A stretch of DNA of 64,000 nucleotides from NCBI RefSeq assembly GCF_049942825.1, contig NZ_CP187970.1, forward strand, positions 7,130,001 through 7,194,000, written 5' to 3'. Shown here piece by piece: positions 33,051-41,953 of this stretch. Origin of the DNA: Paenibacillus_G sp049942825. GTDB taxonomy: Bacteria; Bacillota; Bacilli; Paenibacillales; NBRC-103111. A program made the translations under genes and the position numbers. Under the pieces are notes generated by a model. The model was not told where the DNA came from, ran no database searches, and was given only the letters and a program-made list of their open reading frames with translations. How positions within the stretch are numbered: position 1 is the stretch's first letter; each line of letters begins with the position of its first letter.

Positions 33051-36000
33051 TTATCTCGGCAGGCTGAAGTCGAAGAAGAACGGCGCACGCGCACCCAGGA
33101 GCACATCGTAGATCTCGTTATTCGTCTGGGTGATGCCGGCAAGCATCTGCTTGTACGGCCGGTCGGCGACGTTAAGGAGACCGGAGTTATAGCGCTCCCC
33201 GTAAAGCCCGGACCAGTAACGGCCGGTAGCGGCCTGATCGACGTAATTGAACCAGTGCGCCCCGACGACAAAGCCGAGCGAAGCCGCTCCCTCCACATAA
33301 TTGCGGTAGCGCAGCTGGCGGTCGTTCTCGGTCAGCGCAGAGCCAGTCACAATGGCTTTGAGCCCCTGCTCCGCCGTTCCGAAGCTGAACTCGCTGAGGA
33401 GAATCGGACGGCCGCCGGATTTCGCGTACACATCGTTCATCATCGTCTTGTCCAGCGAGTAGCTATAATGGTTGATGGAGATGACATCGACATACTTGCC
33501 GGACGCGGCGGCGAGGAAGCCGCGAACCTTCACATTCTGCGAAGGCGTGGTCAGCCACCGGTCACCGAGCAGCAGGTGGTTGCCGTCATACTTGCGGAAC
33601 AGCTTGTTCACCGTGCCGTAGAACGTATCGAGATACATTTTGAAGAACGTGTCCATATCCGTCGTCGGCGCTCCAGTTTTCGTGACCAACTCGGCTTCCT
33701 TGAGCTCTTCAAACGAGTAGAACTTCGTCCCCCAAGCCGTATTGAAGGCTCCGATCGTCCCGTACTTCTCCTGCAGGAACTGCACGAGCCGGCCTTTGAT
33801 GGCCGCCGTGCTCGCTTTGAGCTTCGGTACGGCTGTGTTGAACATATGGTAATCGTACTCGTTATCGATGAAGTATCCGATGAGCAGCGGATCGTCCTTC
33901 ATCGCGGGCAGCATGCTCGCGAACGCCTTGTCCATGAGCGCTTCGGCATTCGGCGCATAAATATCGAACAGCGAGATGCCAGGCAGCTTCGCCCAGGTCA
34001 TATTCGCAAGCGGCAGCATCGCCGTATAAGGGAAGCTGTTCTCCTGGGCATAGTTCGTCGGGGCCCAGGCGCCCGCCCCGTTGAAGCCCCACTTCTTGAT
34101 CCGGCTGACCGCCTCGGCGTAGAAGCTGCTGCCCAGCAGGAATTTGCCGGTTTTGCGGTACTTGTTGGCGAGATAGTACGAGAAGTTATCCTGCGAATTG
34201 ATGAACGCCGGCTTGTACTCGCTTGTGTAGCTCGGCAGCCATTCGTACTGGTCTTCGCGGCCGGCCACCATCGTGTACGTCTCGTTCGGCGTGATGCCGT
34301 TCATCCCGAGGGAGAAATACACGTTGCCCTCCGGGGTGGTCATCACCTCCCGGCCGGCAGCTTCCTGAACCCCGAAGAAGCCGGTGGCCGTGAGTCCGTA
34401 CTGTGCTGCACTGCCGGCAAGGCCTCCGAAGCGGTCCCGGTTCTGCGGCTCCTGCAGCGATCCGTAGTAGAGTGCGTCCGCCTGGGCGTCCGCCCTCAGC
34501 TCCGCGTCGCTGCTGACCTTGGACGGGAAGCTTGCGGATACCATCTGGCCGTACCGGTCCACCTGAATGTTCGTGTTCCCGTTGACGGTGAACGAGCGGA
34601 CCGGGCTCTTCTCATAGCCGCTCTTGACGGCGTAGGTCTCGACCTCTTTGTATCCCGAGAGGACGATTGGTCCGGTATACGGCTGGAAGGCGGAGGCGGA
34701 ATCGCTGCGGTAATAGATCTTGGCCGGATTCGCCGCCGAAGACAGCGTGACATTCATGGCACCTGAGGCCAGGGACGTCTGAAGATCGACGGAGGCCGTA
34801 TGCTGGTTGATCGTGATCTTGGACATCTGCGGTGTCCAGGCTTTGGCCGTACCGGTCATCTCCACCTTCAGGTAGCGGGTGCCGGCAGGCAGGCCCCAGG
34901 CCTCGTACGCATACTGCTGCCAGTTCGATATCGCCTTGCCGACGGGATAGATCGTCGTGCTGACTTCCGTATAATTTTTGCCGTCCGCCGAAGCATAGAT
35001 CCGCTGGGGTTCGTTCGCTACGCCGGTAAAGAAATGCGTGTAGACGGTGAATGAACGGATATCCTGATCGAGCTTGTACAATACATGCCCCGGGGCCGTC
35101 GTGCTCCGTGTCATGCGTTTGGTATCCCCGCCGAAGTAGGCCGAATCGGCCCCTTCGATACGCATATTGGCGCGGCTGGCCAGCTTGGTGAAGTCCGCCA
35201 GCTCATCCACGAGACCTGACGGCGGCAGGGCGGGTGTAATCTTCAGGAACGGCGCTGTACTGCCGGTCTCGCGGCTGGCCAGGGTGGTCATCCGGTCCGA
35301 GGCGTTGACGACCGCCAGGCTCAGCTCCGACTTCCCCAGCGCCTTCTGCTCTCGGGCATAAGCCGTGATGTCGAATTGGAGCCAGCCGGCCGGGGCCATC
35401 TCGAGCGTCTGCTCGGTCAGTGGCTGTACCGCGGTCTTGTTCAGCGGCTTGTTCGTATACTTGAGGGTACTCTCGGTCCAGGCGCCCGCCACTGGATACA
35501 CCTGCAGTCTGGCCGGTGTCCGCACCGTATCGTTCGTCGAGGCGTAGACGTTCAGCGTGACGGACTGCGCGTCTTCTCCGATGTTCGTCAGATCGAACTT
35601 CAGGTAAGTGTGGCGGTCCCGGCTCGACTTGGCCTGCAGAGCAGCGGTTGTGCCGTAATTGGAACCGGATGCGCCGCTGTCGACGAAGGCGTCTTCCTTC
35701 GCCTCAATTACCGGCTTCTCCGCATTCCGGCCGGCGTAGCGGTACGTCGATACACTGCCCGTCACGGTTGAGCCGTCCGGTGCGGTCATCTCCGCCGCCG
35801 CCTTGAGTGCCAAGTAGTCTTCCACGGCAATCGGCGACTCATACTTCCGGCGGGTGCCGGAGGTCAGGGGATCCGTGCCGTCCGTCGTGTAGTAGATCGC
35901 CGCGCCCGGAGTCGCCGTACTGAGGGCGGCATAGCTGCCTTCGGCGACGATGCCGGCTGGAAGCGAAGAGCGTACGGCCGCCGGACCGTTAAGAACCACT

Positions 36001-36488
36001 TTGCCGATCGACGGCGCCTTGGCCAGAACGGCCGAAGAATACTGGATCTTCAGATACCGGGTATCCGCAGGCAGGCCGTCCGTCTCGTACACCAGCTGAT
36101 TGAGGTTGCCCCCATTGTCATAGACTTGAGGGATGACCTTAGTATATTTAACCCCATCGCTCGAAACGAAGAAGTACGGGTGGTCATACGGTTTATAAGC
36201 GGGATTGTAATACGCGTAGACAGTGAAAGACTGCAGAGGGCCGTTCGTACGGTAGACGACGAACTCGCTGAATGCCGAGGATTTCTTGATCCGTGTCGGA
36301 TCATCGGCGTCCGCAGCCGTCTGCAGGCTCAGGGTGTTCGCGTACTTGTAGGTGCGGCTCCAATCCTTGAGCTCGTCCACGACGATCTCGGAAGAGCTCC
36401 CGCTGCCCATAGCGGATGTAGGGAGCAGGGAAGCGAACAAGGACATGGTGAGCAGCGGCGGCAGGAGGGGCTTACAACGCTTGGTCAT
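33051..36488 (-). CDS. Large secreted glycoside hydrolase with GH50/GH42-like catalytic domain (paralogue 1)
   Basis: 1145 residues. The start is uncertain (ATG 36488 gives a clean signal peptide MTKRCKPLLPPLLTMSLFA; ATG 36503 is possible). Order: discoidin-like module (~30-185, VVDELKDWSRTYKYANTLSL), chitobiase C-like Ig fold (AIYYTTDGTDPLTSG), DNRLRE/CBM96-like module (DAFVDSGASGSNYGTTAAL...TYLKFDLTNI), second discoidin-like module (LVDELADFTKLASRANMRIEG), second chitobiase-like fold (KIYYRSDSASAFQPYTGPI), then a ~480-residue TIM-barrel domain. Acid/base and nucleophile candidates are the Glu residues in YFIDNEYDYH and LLSEFSFGTAEQGL, which resemble GH50 beta-agarases (D/N-E and SEFxFG). 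Probable target is an agar-like or other galactan polysaccharide (inference). It follows a similar gene and is a diverged duplicate. Confidence 0.8.
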   Translation of the reverse strand: MTKRCKPLLPPLLTMSLFASLLPTSAMGSGSSSEIVVDELKDWSRTYKYANTLSLQTAADADDPTRIKKSSAFSEFVVYRTNGPLQSFTVYAYYNPAYKPYDHPYFFVSSDGVKYTKVIPQVYDNGGNLNQLVYETDGLPADTRYLKIQYSSAVLAKAPSIGKVVLNGPAAVRSSLPAGIVAEGSYAALSTATPGAAIYYTTDGTDPLTSGTRRKYESPIAVEDYLALKAAAEMTAPDGSTVTGSVSTYRYAGRNAEKPVIEAKEDAFVDSGASGSNYGTTAALQAKSSRDRHTYLKFDLTNIGEDAQSVTLNVYASTNDTVRTPARLQVYPVAGAWTESTLKYTNKPLNKTAVQPLTEQTLEMAPAGWLQFDITAYAREQKALGKSELSLAVVNASDRMTTLASRETGSTAPFLKITPALPPSGLVDELADFTKLASRANMRIEGADSAYFGGDTKRMTRSTTAPGHVLYKLDQDIRSFTVYTHFFTGVANEPQRIYASADGKNYTEVSTTIYPVGKAISNWQQYAYEAWGLPAGTRYLKVEMTGTAKAWTPQMSKITINQHTASVDLQTSLASGAMNVTLSSAANPAKIYYRSDSASAFQPYTGPIVLSGYKEVETYAVKSGYEKSPVRSFTVNGNTNIQVDRYGQMVSASFPSKVSSDAELRADAQADALYYGSLQEPQNRDRFGGLAGSAAQYGLTATGFFGVQEAAGREVMTTPEGNVYFSLGMNGITPNETYTMVAGREDQYEWLPSYTSEYKPAFINSQDNFSYYLANKYRKTGKFLLGSSFYAEAVSRIKKWGFNGAGAWAPTNYAQENSFPYTAMLPLANMTWAKLPGISLFDIYAPNAEALMDKAFASMLPAMKDDPLLIGYFIDNEYDYHMFNTAVPKLKASTAAIKGRLVQFLQEKYGTIGAFNTAWGTKFYSFEELKEAELVTKTGAPTTDMDTFFKMYLDTFYGTVNKLFRKYDGNHLLLGDRWLTTPSQNVKVRGFLAAASGKYVDVISINHYSYSLDKTMMNDVYAKSGGRPILLSEFSFGTAEQGLKAIVTGSALTENDRQLRYRNYVEGAASLGFVVGAHWFNYVDQAATGRYWSGLYGERYNSGLLNVADRPYKQMLAGITQTNNEIYDVLLGARAPFFFDFSLPR

Positions 36489-36850
36489 AATCGATCCATC
36501 CATTCTCGTTGGATTTTGTGGGCGTACAGTATAGAGAATGTTCTTTATAACGAACAATTGACTGCACAAAGCTCTGATTTCTTCCGAGAATCCGCAGACT
36601 TCCGAGTGGCATGGGAGCGGTGTATGAACGGGATATACAAAAGTCGAATTTAGTCGAATTAAAGAAGATCCATCTCATTATAACTGCGCATTCTCTCTTA
36701 TACCATCGGCAAAATTCGACTTATATTTCATAGGCTGCTCCAAGAAAAACCAAAAAAAGAGGTGCCTAAGCACCTCTCCCCCCCCTACTCTCCGCTCTTT
36801 CCTCTACTAATGTCTCATGCCTAGAGGCCCTCCGCCTCAGTTCTCACCCG
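36489..36850. promoter_or_regulatory. Regulatory region between the two glycosidase genes
   Basis: Reading on the plus strand, AAGTCGAATT (36641-36650) is directly repeated as TAGTCGAATT (36651-36660), and the inverted form AATTCGACTT occurs at 36713-36722. A TATAAT box on the minus strand (complement of 36678-36683) lies between these copies. The arrangement suggests an operator pair flanking the promoter of the downstream glycosidase gene. The regulator is unknown; the AraC-type response regulator at 40549 is the nearest candidate. Confidence 0.5.
36752..36777 (-). terminator. Terminator of glycosidase paralogue 2
   Basis: AGAGGTGC-ctaa-GCACCTCT with seven T on the minus-strand 3' side, 74 bases beyond the stop codon. 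It indicates that the two glycosidase genes are separate transcription units. Confidence 0.88.
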
Positions 36851-39800
36851 TTATTCCTGAAACGGACGCGTCTTCCCCATGACGACATTGTAGATATTCC
36901 TGTGTGTCGCCATCATTCCTTCAAGCAGCTCCTTGTACGGGCGGTCCGCCACATTCACGAGCCCTGAGTTGTAACGCTCCCCCCCGTAGCCTTCCCAGTA
37001 GCGGCCCGAAGCCGCCTGGTCCACATAATCGAACCAATGGGCTCCGACTACATAGCCGAGGGATGCGGCCCCTTCCACGTAGCTTCGGTACCGGAGCTGG
37101 CGCTCATATTGGCTCGACGCCGCCCCCGGCACGATCGGCTTCAACCCCTGCTCGGCCGTGCCGAAGCTGAACTCGCTGAGCAGGATCGCCTTGCCGCCTG
37201 ACTTGGTGTGCACATCATTCAGCATATCCTTGTCCAGGCGTGCGCTGTAATGGTTGATCGAGATCGCATCAAGATACTTGCCGGAGGCTTCGGCGAGCAG
37301 CCCCCTCACCCTCACATTCGCCGCCGTCATGGTAATCCACCGGTCCCCGAGCAGCAGATGATTCCCGTCGTACTGGTGGAAAAGCCGGGAGACCGTTCCG
37401 TAGAACGTATCGAGATACAACCGGAAGAAGGCATCCATATCGAGATACGCCTGACCCGGACGCACCGTCAGCTCGGCGTCATAGAGCTCGTCGAACGAGG
37501 TATAGGGCGTGTCCCAAGCCTCATTGAAGGCGTCCATCGTACCGTATTGGCTGCGGAACATATCCACGAGCTTGCGCTTCATGGCCGTGTGCCCCTTGAG
37601 CTTCGGCACCCCTGTGTAGAACTTGTGGTAATCGTACTCGTTATCGATAAAGTACCCGATGAGCATCGGATCATCCTTCAGCGCAGGGAGTGCCGCGGCA
37701 AAGACCTTCTCCATCTGCTCCGCGGCGTCCGGCGCGAATATATCGAAGAGCGAGAGCCCCTCCAGCTTACCGGCACTGATGCTTGCCATCGGAAGCATGG
37801 CCGTATAAGGGAACGATTGGCCGCGGACCACCTGCACCGGAGTCCAGGCGCCGGCCCCGTTGAAGCCCCACTTCTTTAGACGCTCCACTGCTTCCGTATA
37901 GAAGCTGACCGAGGAGGGAATACTGCCGGTCTTGCGGAATTTGTTCGCCAGATAATACGAGAAATTGTCTTGGGAGCCGAGGAAAGCGGCACGGTATTCA
38001 CCGGTATACTGAGGGATCCATTCAAAGGTCTGCTCCCTGCCCGTCACCTTCGTATAGGTCTCGTTCGGCGTAACTCCGTTCATCCCGAGGGAAAAATACA
38101 CATTCCCCTCCGGGGTCGTCATCACTTTGCGGCCCCCTGCCCTGCGGATATCGAAGAACCCGGTTTTGGGGATGCCATAGGTCCAGGAGCTTCCCTTAAG
38201 CCCGCCGTACGCATCCCGGTCGGCCGGTGCCTGCAGGGATGCATAGTACGCCTCATCCGCCTTCACATCTGCGGCAAGCTCCTCATCCGACCTGACCTTC
38301 CCGGCAAAATCGCTGGTCATCATCTGGCCGAAGCGGTCGACCTGGGCCTGACCCGTGGCATTAATTCTAAAATGGCGGACCGGACTGGCTTCGAGCCCGT
38401 TCTTCACGGCATACGCCTCCAGCGTGTGGTAGCCCGAGAGCGTAATCGGACCCGGATACGTCTTGAAGCCGCCCTCCCCGTCGGTGCGGAAGAAAATCCG
38501 CGCCGGTGCGGACGGCGTCATCAGCTCGATCTTGAGCGAGCTGTCTACGAAGGACGTATTCACCTGCACCGAGGAGGTATGCTGGTTAAGACTAACCTTA
38601 GAGAGCTGCGGCGTCCAGGATTTGCTCTCTCCCAGCATCTCGATCTTGAGATAAAGCGTGCCCTCCGGCAGCGAAGAAGCTTCATAGATATACTGCTGCC
38701 AGTTCCCGACCGCAGAACCGGATGGATACACCGTAACCGGCAGTTCTTTATAATTCACCCCATCCGAGGAAGTATAGAGTTTGTTGTGAACGATCGGGAT
38801 CCCCGTATAAAAATAGCTTGATACCATGAACGAACGCAGGCCGGAATCGAGTTTATAGACGATGAAGCCGGGCTGTGTGCTCAATCGGGTGAACCGGCTG
38901 GCATCTCCGCCGAAGTAAGGCGTGTCGTTGGAAGAGATGAGAATATTCGACCGCTTGTACAGCAGGGCAAAGGAATCCAGACCGTCGACCAGACCGGACG
39001 GCGAGAGCCCGCCCCCCGAGGTGATCTTCAGGAACGGTGCCGTTCCACCGCTCTCCCTGGAGTCAATCTTCGTCGTTCCCTGGGTGCCGTTGCGCAGGGC
39101 TACCGAGATCGAATTCCGTCCGAGCCGCTTCTGCTCTCTCGCATACTCGGTCACATCGAACTGGATCCAGCCCGGCAGACCGTACGCAAGCGGCTTGACC
39201 GCAAGCGGCGTCTCCGAGAGCAGCTCCGGCTGGCTCTGATAAGTCACCGAAGCCTCCGACCAGCCGCTCGCAGCCGGATACAGCTGCAGATTGGCCGGCT
39301 CGCGCGTACTGTCCGCGGCATACCCGTGCAGCAGCACCTTTGCCGTATCCGACAGGGCGTTGAAATTCTGGAGGCTGAAGGTGAAATAGGCGTCCTTGAT
39401 CCGGCTTCGGCGCACGTTCACGGCCGGGGCATTTCCGAAGGCTTTGTCCGGCTGGGCCTCATCCACCATCGTATCGGCCGAAGCCGCAGTCCGGATATCC
39501 TCCGGCCCCATCGCCGCATAGTTGAATCTCGAGATTCGCCCGCCGATCTTCCGGCCCATCCCGTCCGTGACCTCGGCGTAAGCGGCCAGATCCAGCACTT
39601 CCGCCCCCGGGATCTCAATCGGAGCCGAATACAGCTTGCGTGCCGATGAGGTTTTGGGGTCGCTGCCGTCGGTCGTGTAATAGATCGCGGCACCCTCCGT
39701 CGGTGTCGCCAGCGTAACGGGAGTACCTAGCGCAACGATGCCGGATGGGACCGAAGCCTGTACGGAAGCCGGGCTGCCCAGCACGACCTTGCCGATCGAA

Positions 39801-40276
39801 GGCGATTTGAGGATGACCCCGCCTCTATAACGAATCTTGAGATAGCGAGCCCCCTCCGGAAGACCTGAAGCCTCATAGACCAGCAGGCTCAAATGCCCTC
39901 CGTCCTCATACTGCTGCGGGATAACCTCCTGGTAGGTCACACCGTCTGAGGAAGTGAAGAATTGGAGATGGTCGTACGGTTTGTACATTTCATTCACATA
40001 AGTATACACAGTGAAGGACCCGAATCCGCCCGGAGCCTGGTAGATCAGATATTCATTGTAGGCGGCGCTCCGCTGCACACGGGTAGGATCGTCGGCATTG
40101 GTCATATTGGAAGCCAGGCTGAGCGTGGAGGACCGCTTGAATGCCGTATCCCAGTTCTGAAGATCATCAATCACGGCGATCGGCCTCGACTCTGCTGCTG
40201 CAGGAGGAGGGAATGCCGGCAGACCGAACAGGATAGCGCTCAGCAGCAGCCCGGTTCTGACGGTATGCTTGTTCAT
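36851..40276 (-). CDS. Large secreted glycoside hydrolase with GH50/GH42-like catalytic domain (paralogue 2)
   Basis: 1141 residues with signal peptide (TVRTGLLLSAILFGLPAFPPPAAA). Same module order as its neighbour: discoidin-like (VIDDLQNWDTAFKRSSTLSL), chitobiase-like (AIYYTTDGSDPKTSS), DNRLRE-like (TMVDEAQPDKAFGNAPAVNV), second discoidin-like, second chitobiase-like (RIFFRTDGEGGFKTYPGPI) and barrel. Catalytic candidates are in YFIDNEYDYH and LLSEFSFGTAEQGL, both unchanged between the paralogues. The ATG has no SD of its own; it overlaps the stop of an 18-codon leader ORF (40273-40329) that has AAAGGAG, so translation is probably coupled. Tandem duplication followed by divergence of the non-catalytic modules is the likely history. 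Confidence 0.8.
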   Translation of the reverse strand: MNKHTVRTGLLLSAILFGLPAFPPPAAAESRPIAVIDDLQNWDTAFKRSSTLSLASNMTNADDPTRVQRSAAYNEYLIYQAPGGFGSFTVYTYVNEMYKPYDHLQFFTSSDGVTYQEVIPQQYEDGGHLSLLVYEASGLPEGARYLKIRYRGGVILKSPSIGKVVLGSPASVQASVPSGIVALGTPVTLATPTEGAAIYYTTDGSDPKTSSARKLYSAPIEIPGAEVLDLAAYAEVTDGMGRKIGGRISRFNYAAMGPEDIRTAASADTMVDEAQPDKAFGNAPAVNVRRSRIKDAYFTFSLQNFNALSDTAKVLLHGYAADSTREPANLQLYPAASGWSEASVTYQSQPELLSETPLAVKPLAYGLPGWIQFDVTEYAREQKRLGRNSISVALRNGTQGTTKIDSRESGGTAPFLKITSGGGLSPSGLVDGLDSFALLYKRSNILISSNDTPYFGGDASRFTRLSTQPGFIVYKLDSGLRSFMVSSYFYTGIPIVHNKLYTSSDGVNYKELPVTVYPSGSAVGNWQQYIYEASSLPEGTLYLKIEMLGESKSWTPQLSKVSLNQHTSSVQVNTSFVDSSLKIELMTPSAPARIFFRTDGEGGFKTYPGPITLSGYHTLEAYAVKNGLEASPVRHFRINATGQAQVDRFGQMMTSDFAGKVRSDEELAADVKADEAYYASLQAPADRDAYGGLKGSSWTYGIPKTGFFDIRRAGGRKVMTTPEGNVYFSLGMNGVTPNETYTKVTGREQTFEWIPQYTGEYRAAFLGSQDNFSYYLANKFRKTGSIPSSVSFYTEAVERLKKWGFNGAGAWTPVQVVRGQSFPYTAMLPMASISAGKLEGLSLFDIFAPDAAEQMEKVFAAALPALKDDPMLIGYFIDNEYDYHKFYTGVPKLKGHTAMKRKLVDMFRSQYGTMDAFNEAWDTPYTSFDELYDAELTVRPGQAYLDMDAFFRLYLDTFYGTVSRLFHQYDGNHLLLGDRWITMTAANVRVRGLLAEASGKYLDAISINHYSARLDKDMLNDVHTKSGGKAILLSEFSFGTAEQGLKPIVPGAASSQYERQLRYRSYVEGAASLGYVVGAHWFDYVDQAASGRYWEGYGGERYNSGLVNVADRPYKELLEGMMATHRNIYNVVMGKTRPFQE

Positions 40277-40329
40277 GAAGGCAGCAGCCTGCTTTCATGC
40301 CTACGGCTTGTGGAAGTACCTACGTTCAT
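40273..40329 (-). CDS. 18-codon leader peptide coupled to glycosidase paralogue 2
   Basis: ATG at 40329 is preceded by AAAGGAG (12-base spacing). The peptide is MNVGTSTSRRHESRLLPS, and its TGA overlaps the ATG of the glycosidase gene (sequence ATGA). No other SD serves the glycosidase gene, so ribosomes finishing the leader would restart there. It could also set expression in response to translation of the leader itself. Confidence 0.5.
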   Translation of the reverse strand: MNVGTSTSRRHESRLLPS

Positions 40330-40521
40330 TACAGTATCGATCTCCTTTGATTTTCTTTTTTTGTCTTTGTTTATATGTGGTCTCCAATCCTAAAGATAAT
40401 TTTACAATTGGGAAGGGCTAAGGACCTTGAATTTTTTGTCGATTATCAGGAATTATATGTCGGAGGTCCGCGAAACGGCACGGCTGAAGTTCTCTCCAGC
40501 CCTAGTCAGGGCGAATAGGGG

Positions 40522-40557
40522 AGAAAAATAAAATCCCCTGCCGGGCGGCTAGGGGAT
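40522..40557 (-). terminator. Terminator overlapping the end of the AraC-type regulator gene
   Basis: ATCCCCT (40533-40539) pairs with AGGGGAT (40551-40557). On the minus strand TTTATTTTT follows. The 5' arm overlaps the stop codon at 40549-40551. Confidence 0.75.
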
Positions 40558-41673
40558 GGATTGGTACTTCATCGACTGAAAAGCAGATTCCTGCCGTTCC
40601 TTGTTCTGTCTGCGGAACTCCGTAGGCGTAACGCCGTGCGTCTCACGGAACACACTGGCAAAATAGTTCGGATCATCGTACCCCACACCGGCCGCCACCT
40701 CCGAGATCAGCAGATCGGATCCGGCGAGCAGCCGCTCCGCCTGCTCCATGCGCAGGCGGGTCAGGCAGCCGGAGAACGTCTCTCCGGTCTCCCGCTTGAA
40801 GAGCTTGCTGAAATAAGCTTGGCTCATATGAAAGCGGTCCGCCATATCGCCGGCGCTGCACGGCTCCATGTAATGCGCCGTCAAATAGGCAAGCGTCTGA
40901 CGGATAATGCCCCGGTCCGCATGGGAGGGCCGGCTGCTGAGCCCCTTGGCGAAGCGGGCGAGCACCGCCCCGGCCCACTCCGCAGCCTCCTTCGAAGAGT
41001 AGAGGGCAAGCACCTGCTCAAGGCCCGCTTCATAGTCGAACTCGGGCGCGCTCTGCCCAAGATGCCGCTTCAGCGAAGCGTGAGCGCCGGCCACCAGCTG
41101 CAGCGCTTCCAGTTTCGCCTCCGCGTGGGGCAGGAAAGCCAGCTGCTCCGCCAGGGAAGCGGCCTCCCGCTTCCAGAGGGTGAACCTGCCGCTCTGCAGG
41201 TATTCCCGCCACCGGACAAGCCGCTCGGCGGCCGGCCCCGGTTCGTCGGCCCCGGCAGGGCCGGGCTCCTGCGCTGCCTGCCGCCTCTCTTTGACCAGAC
41301 TATGGACATAGGCCCTGCGGAGGAGCCGGAGAATTCTCTCCTGGCTGCAGGGCTTGACGATCATGTCGAATATCCCATGCTTCCAGGCCGCCTCTGCCTC
41401 CGCGAGCTCCTTCTCCTCCGCCATGACGACAAGCAGCGGCTTCATCCGGAGCTCCTGAAGCCCCCGGGCCAGCTCCCCGCCTTCCAATTCCGGTGTTGCA
41501 AGATCGCACAGAATGAGATGGGGGCGGGTGTGCCGGATCTGATCCCAGACCTGCTCACCGCTGCCCGCCTCGCCTACAACCGACCAGCCTGTCCTGCTGT
41601 CTTCCACTAACGTGCGCAGCCAAGTACGGAAGAATGGCTGCCCATGGGCTATAAGCAATTTCCTTTTCAACAT
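40549..41673 (-). CDS. Response-regulator-like AraC family transcriptional regulator
   Basis: 374 residues. The N-terminal receiver domain (~1-120) has the phospho-acceptor Asp in HLILCDLATPELEGGEL and the Lys in FDMIVKPCSQERILRLL. The usual acidic pair at the start of the domain is replaced: the strand reads KLLIAHGQPFFRTWL (A-H-G in place of V-D-D/E), so metal binding and phosphorylation may be impaired. A variable linker (~125-265) leads to a C-terminal AraC HTH (~275-365: PCSAGDMADRFHMSQAYFSKLFKRETGETFSGCLTRLRMEQAERLLAGSDLLISEVAAGVGYDDPNYFASVFRETHGVTPTEFRR). No cognate kinase is adjacent. It is a candidate regulator of the neighbouring glycosidases. Confidence 0.88.
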   Translation of the reverse strand: MLKRKLLIAHGQPFFRTWLRTLVEDSRTGWSVVGEAGSGEQVWDQIRHTRPHLILCDLATPELEGGELARGLQELRMKPLLVVMAEEKELAEAEAAWKHGIFDMIVKPCSQERILRLLRRAYVHSLVKERRQAAQEPGPAGADEPGPAAERLVRWREYLQSGRFTLWKREAASLAEQLAFLPHAEAKLEALQLVAGAHASLKRHLGQSAPEFDYEAGLEQVLALYSSKEAAEWAGAVLARFAKGLSSRPSHADRGIIRQTLAYLTAHYMEPCSAGDMADRFHMSQAYFSKLFKRETGETFSGCLTRLRMEQAERLLAGSDLLISEVAAGVGYDDPNYFASVFRETHGVTPTEFRRQNKERQESAFQSMKYQSIP

Positions 41674-41953
41674 TCGGTCCCCTTTGGTTCTACCGGCGGA
41701 GTTTCTCGGGTGCGATTAGGAATAGGAACGGCGGTGCCGCTGCCGGAGGATTATATTTCCATTGTACACGAACAAGGTGCGAACGTCATGATGCTGGGGA
41801 TACGGAACAGCCATTCCGCTCCCGCCTGGCCTATGTAGGACCACGGGCCCCATAAGCCGGCCCGTTCCTCCTTGCCTAAGACTAAGCACCCTCCCCAGCA
41901 AAAAAGACGCCCCCCGCCCGGCCAAAACCTTAAGGTGGGAGACGCCTCAACGG

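Noticed and set aside
33018..34766. 582-codon plus-strand frame
   Set aside because: It is antisense to the glycosidase gene and shows no recognisable domain.
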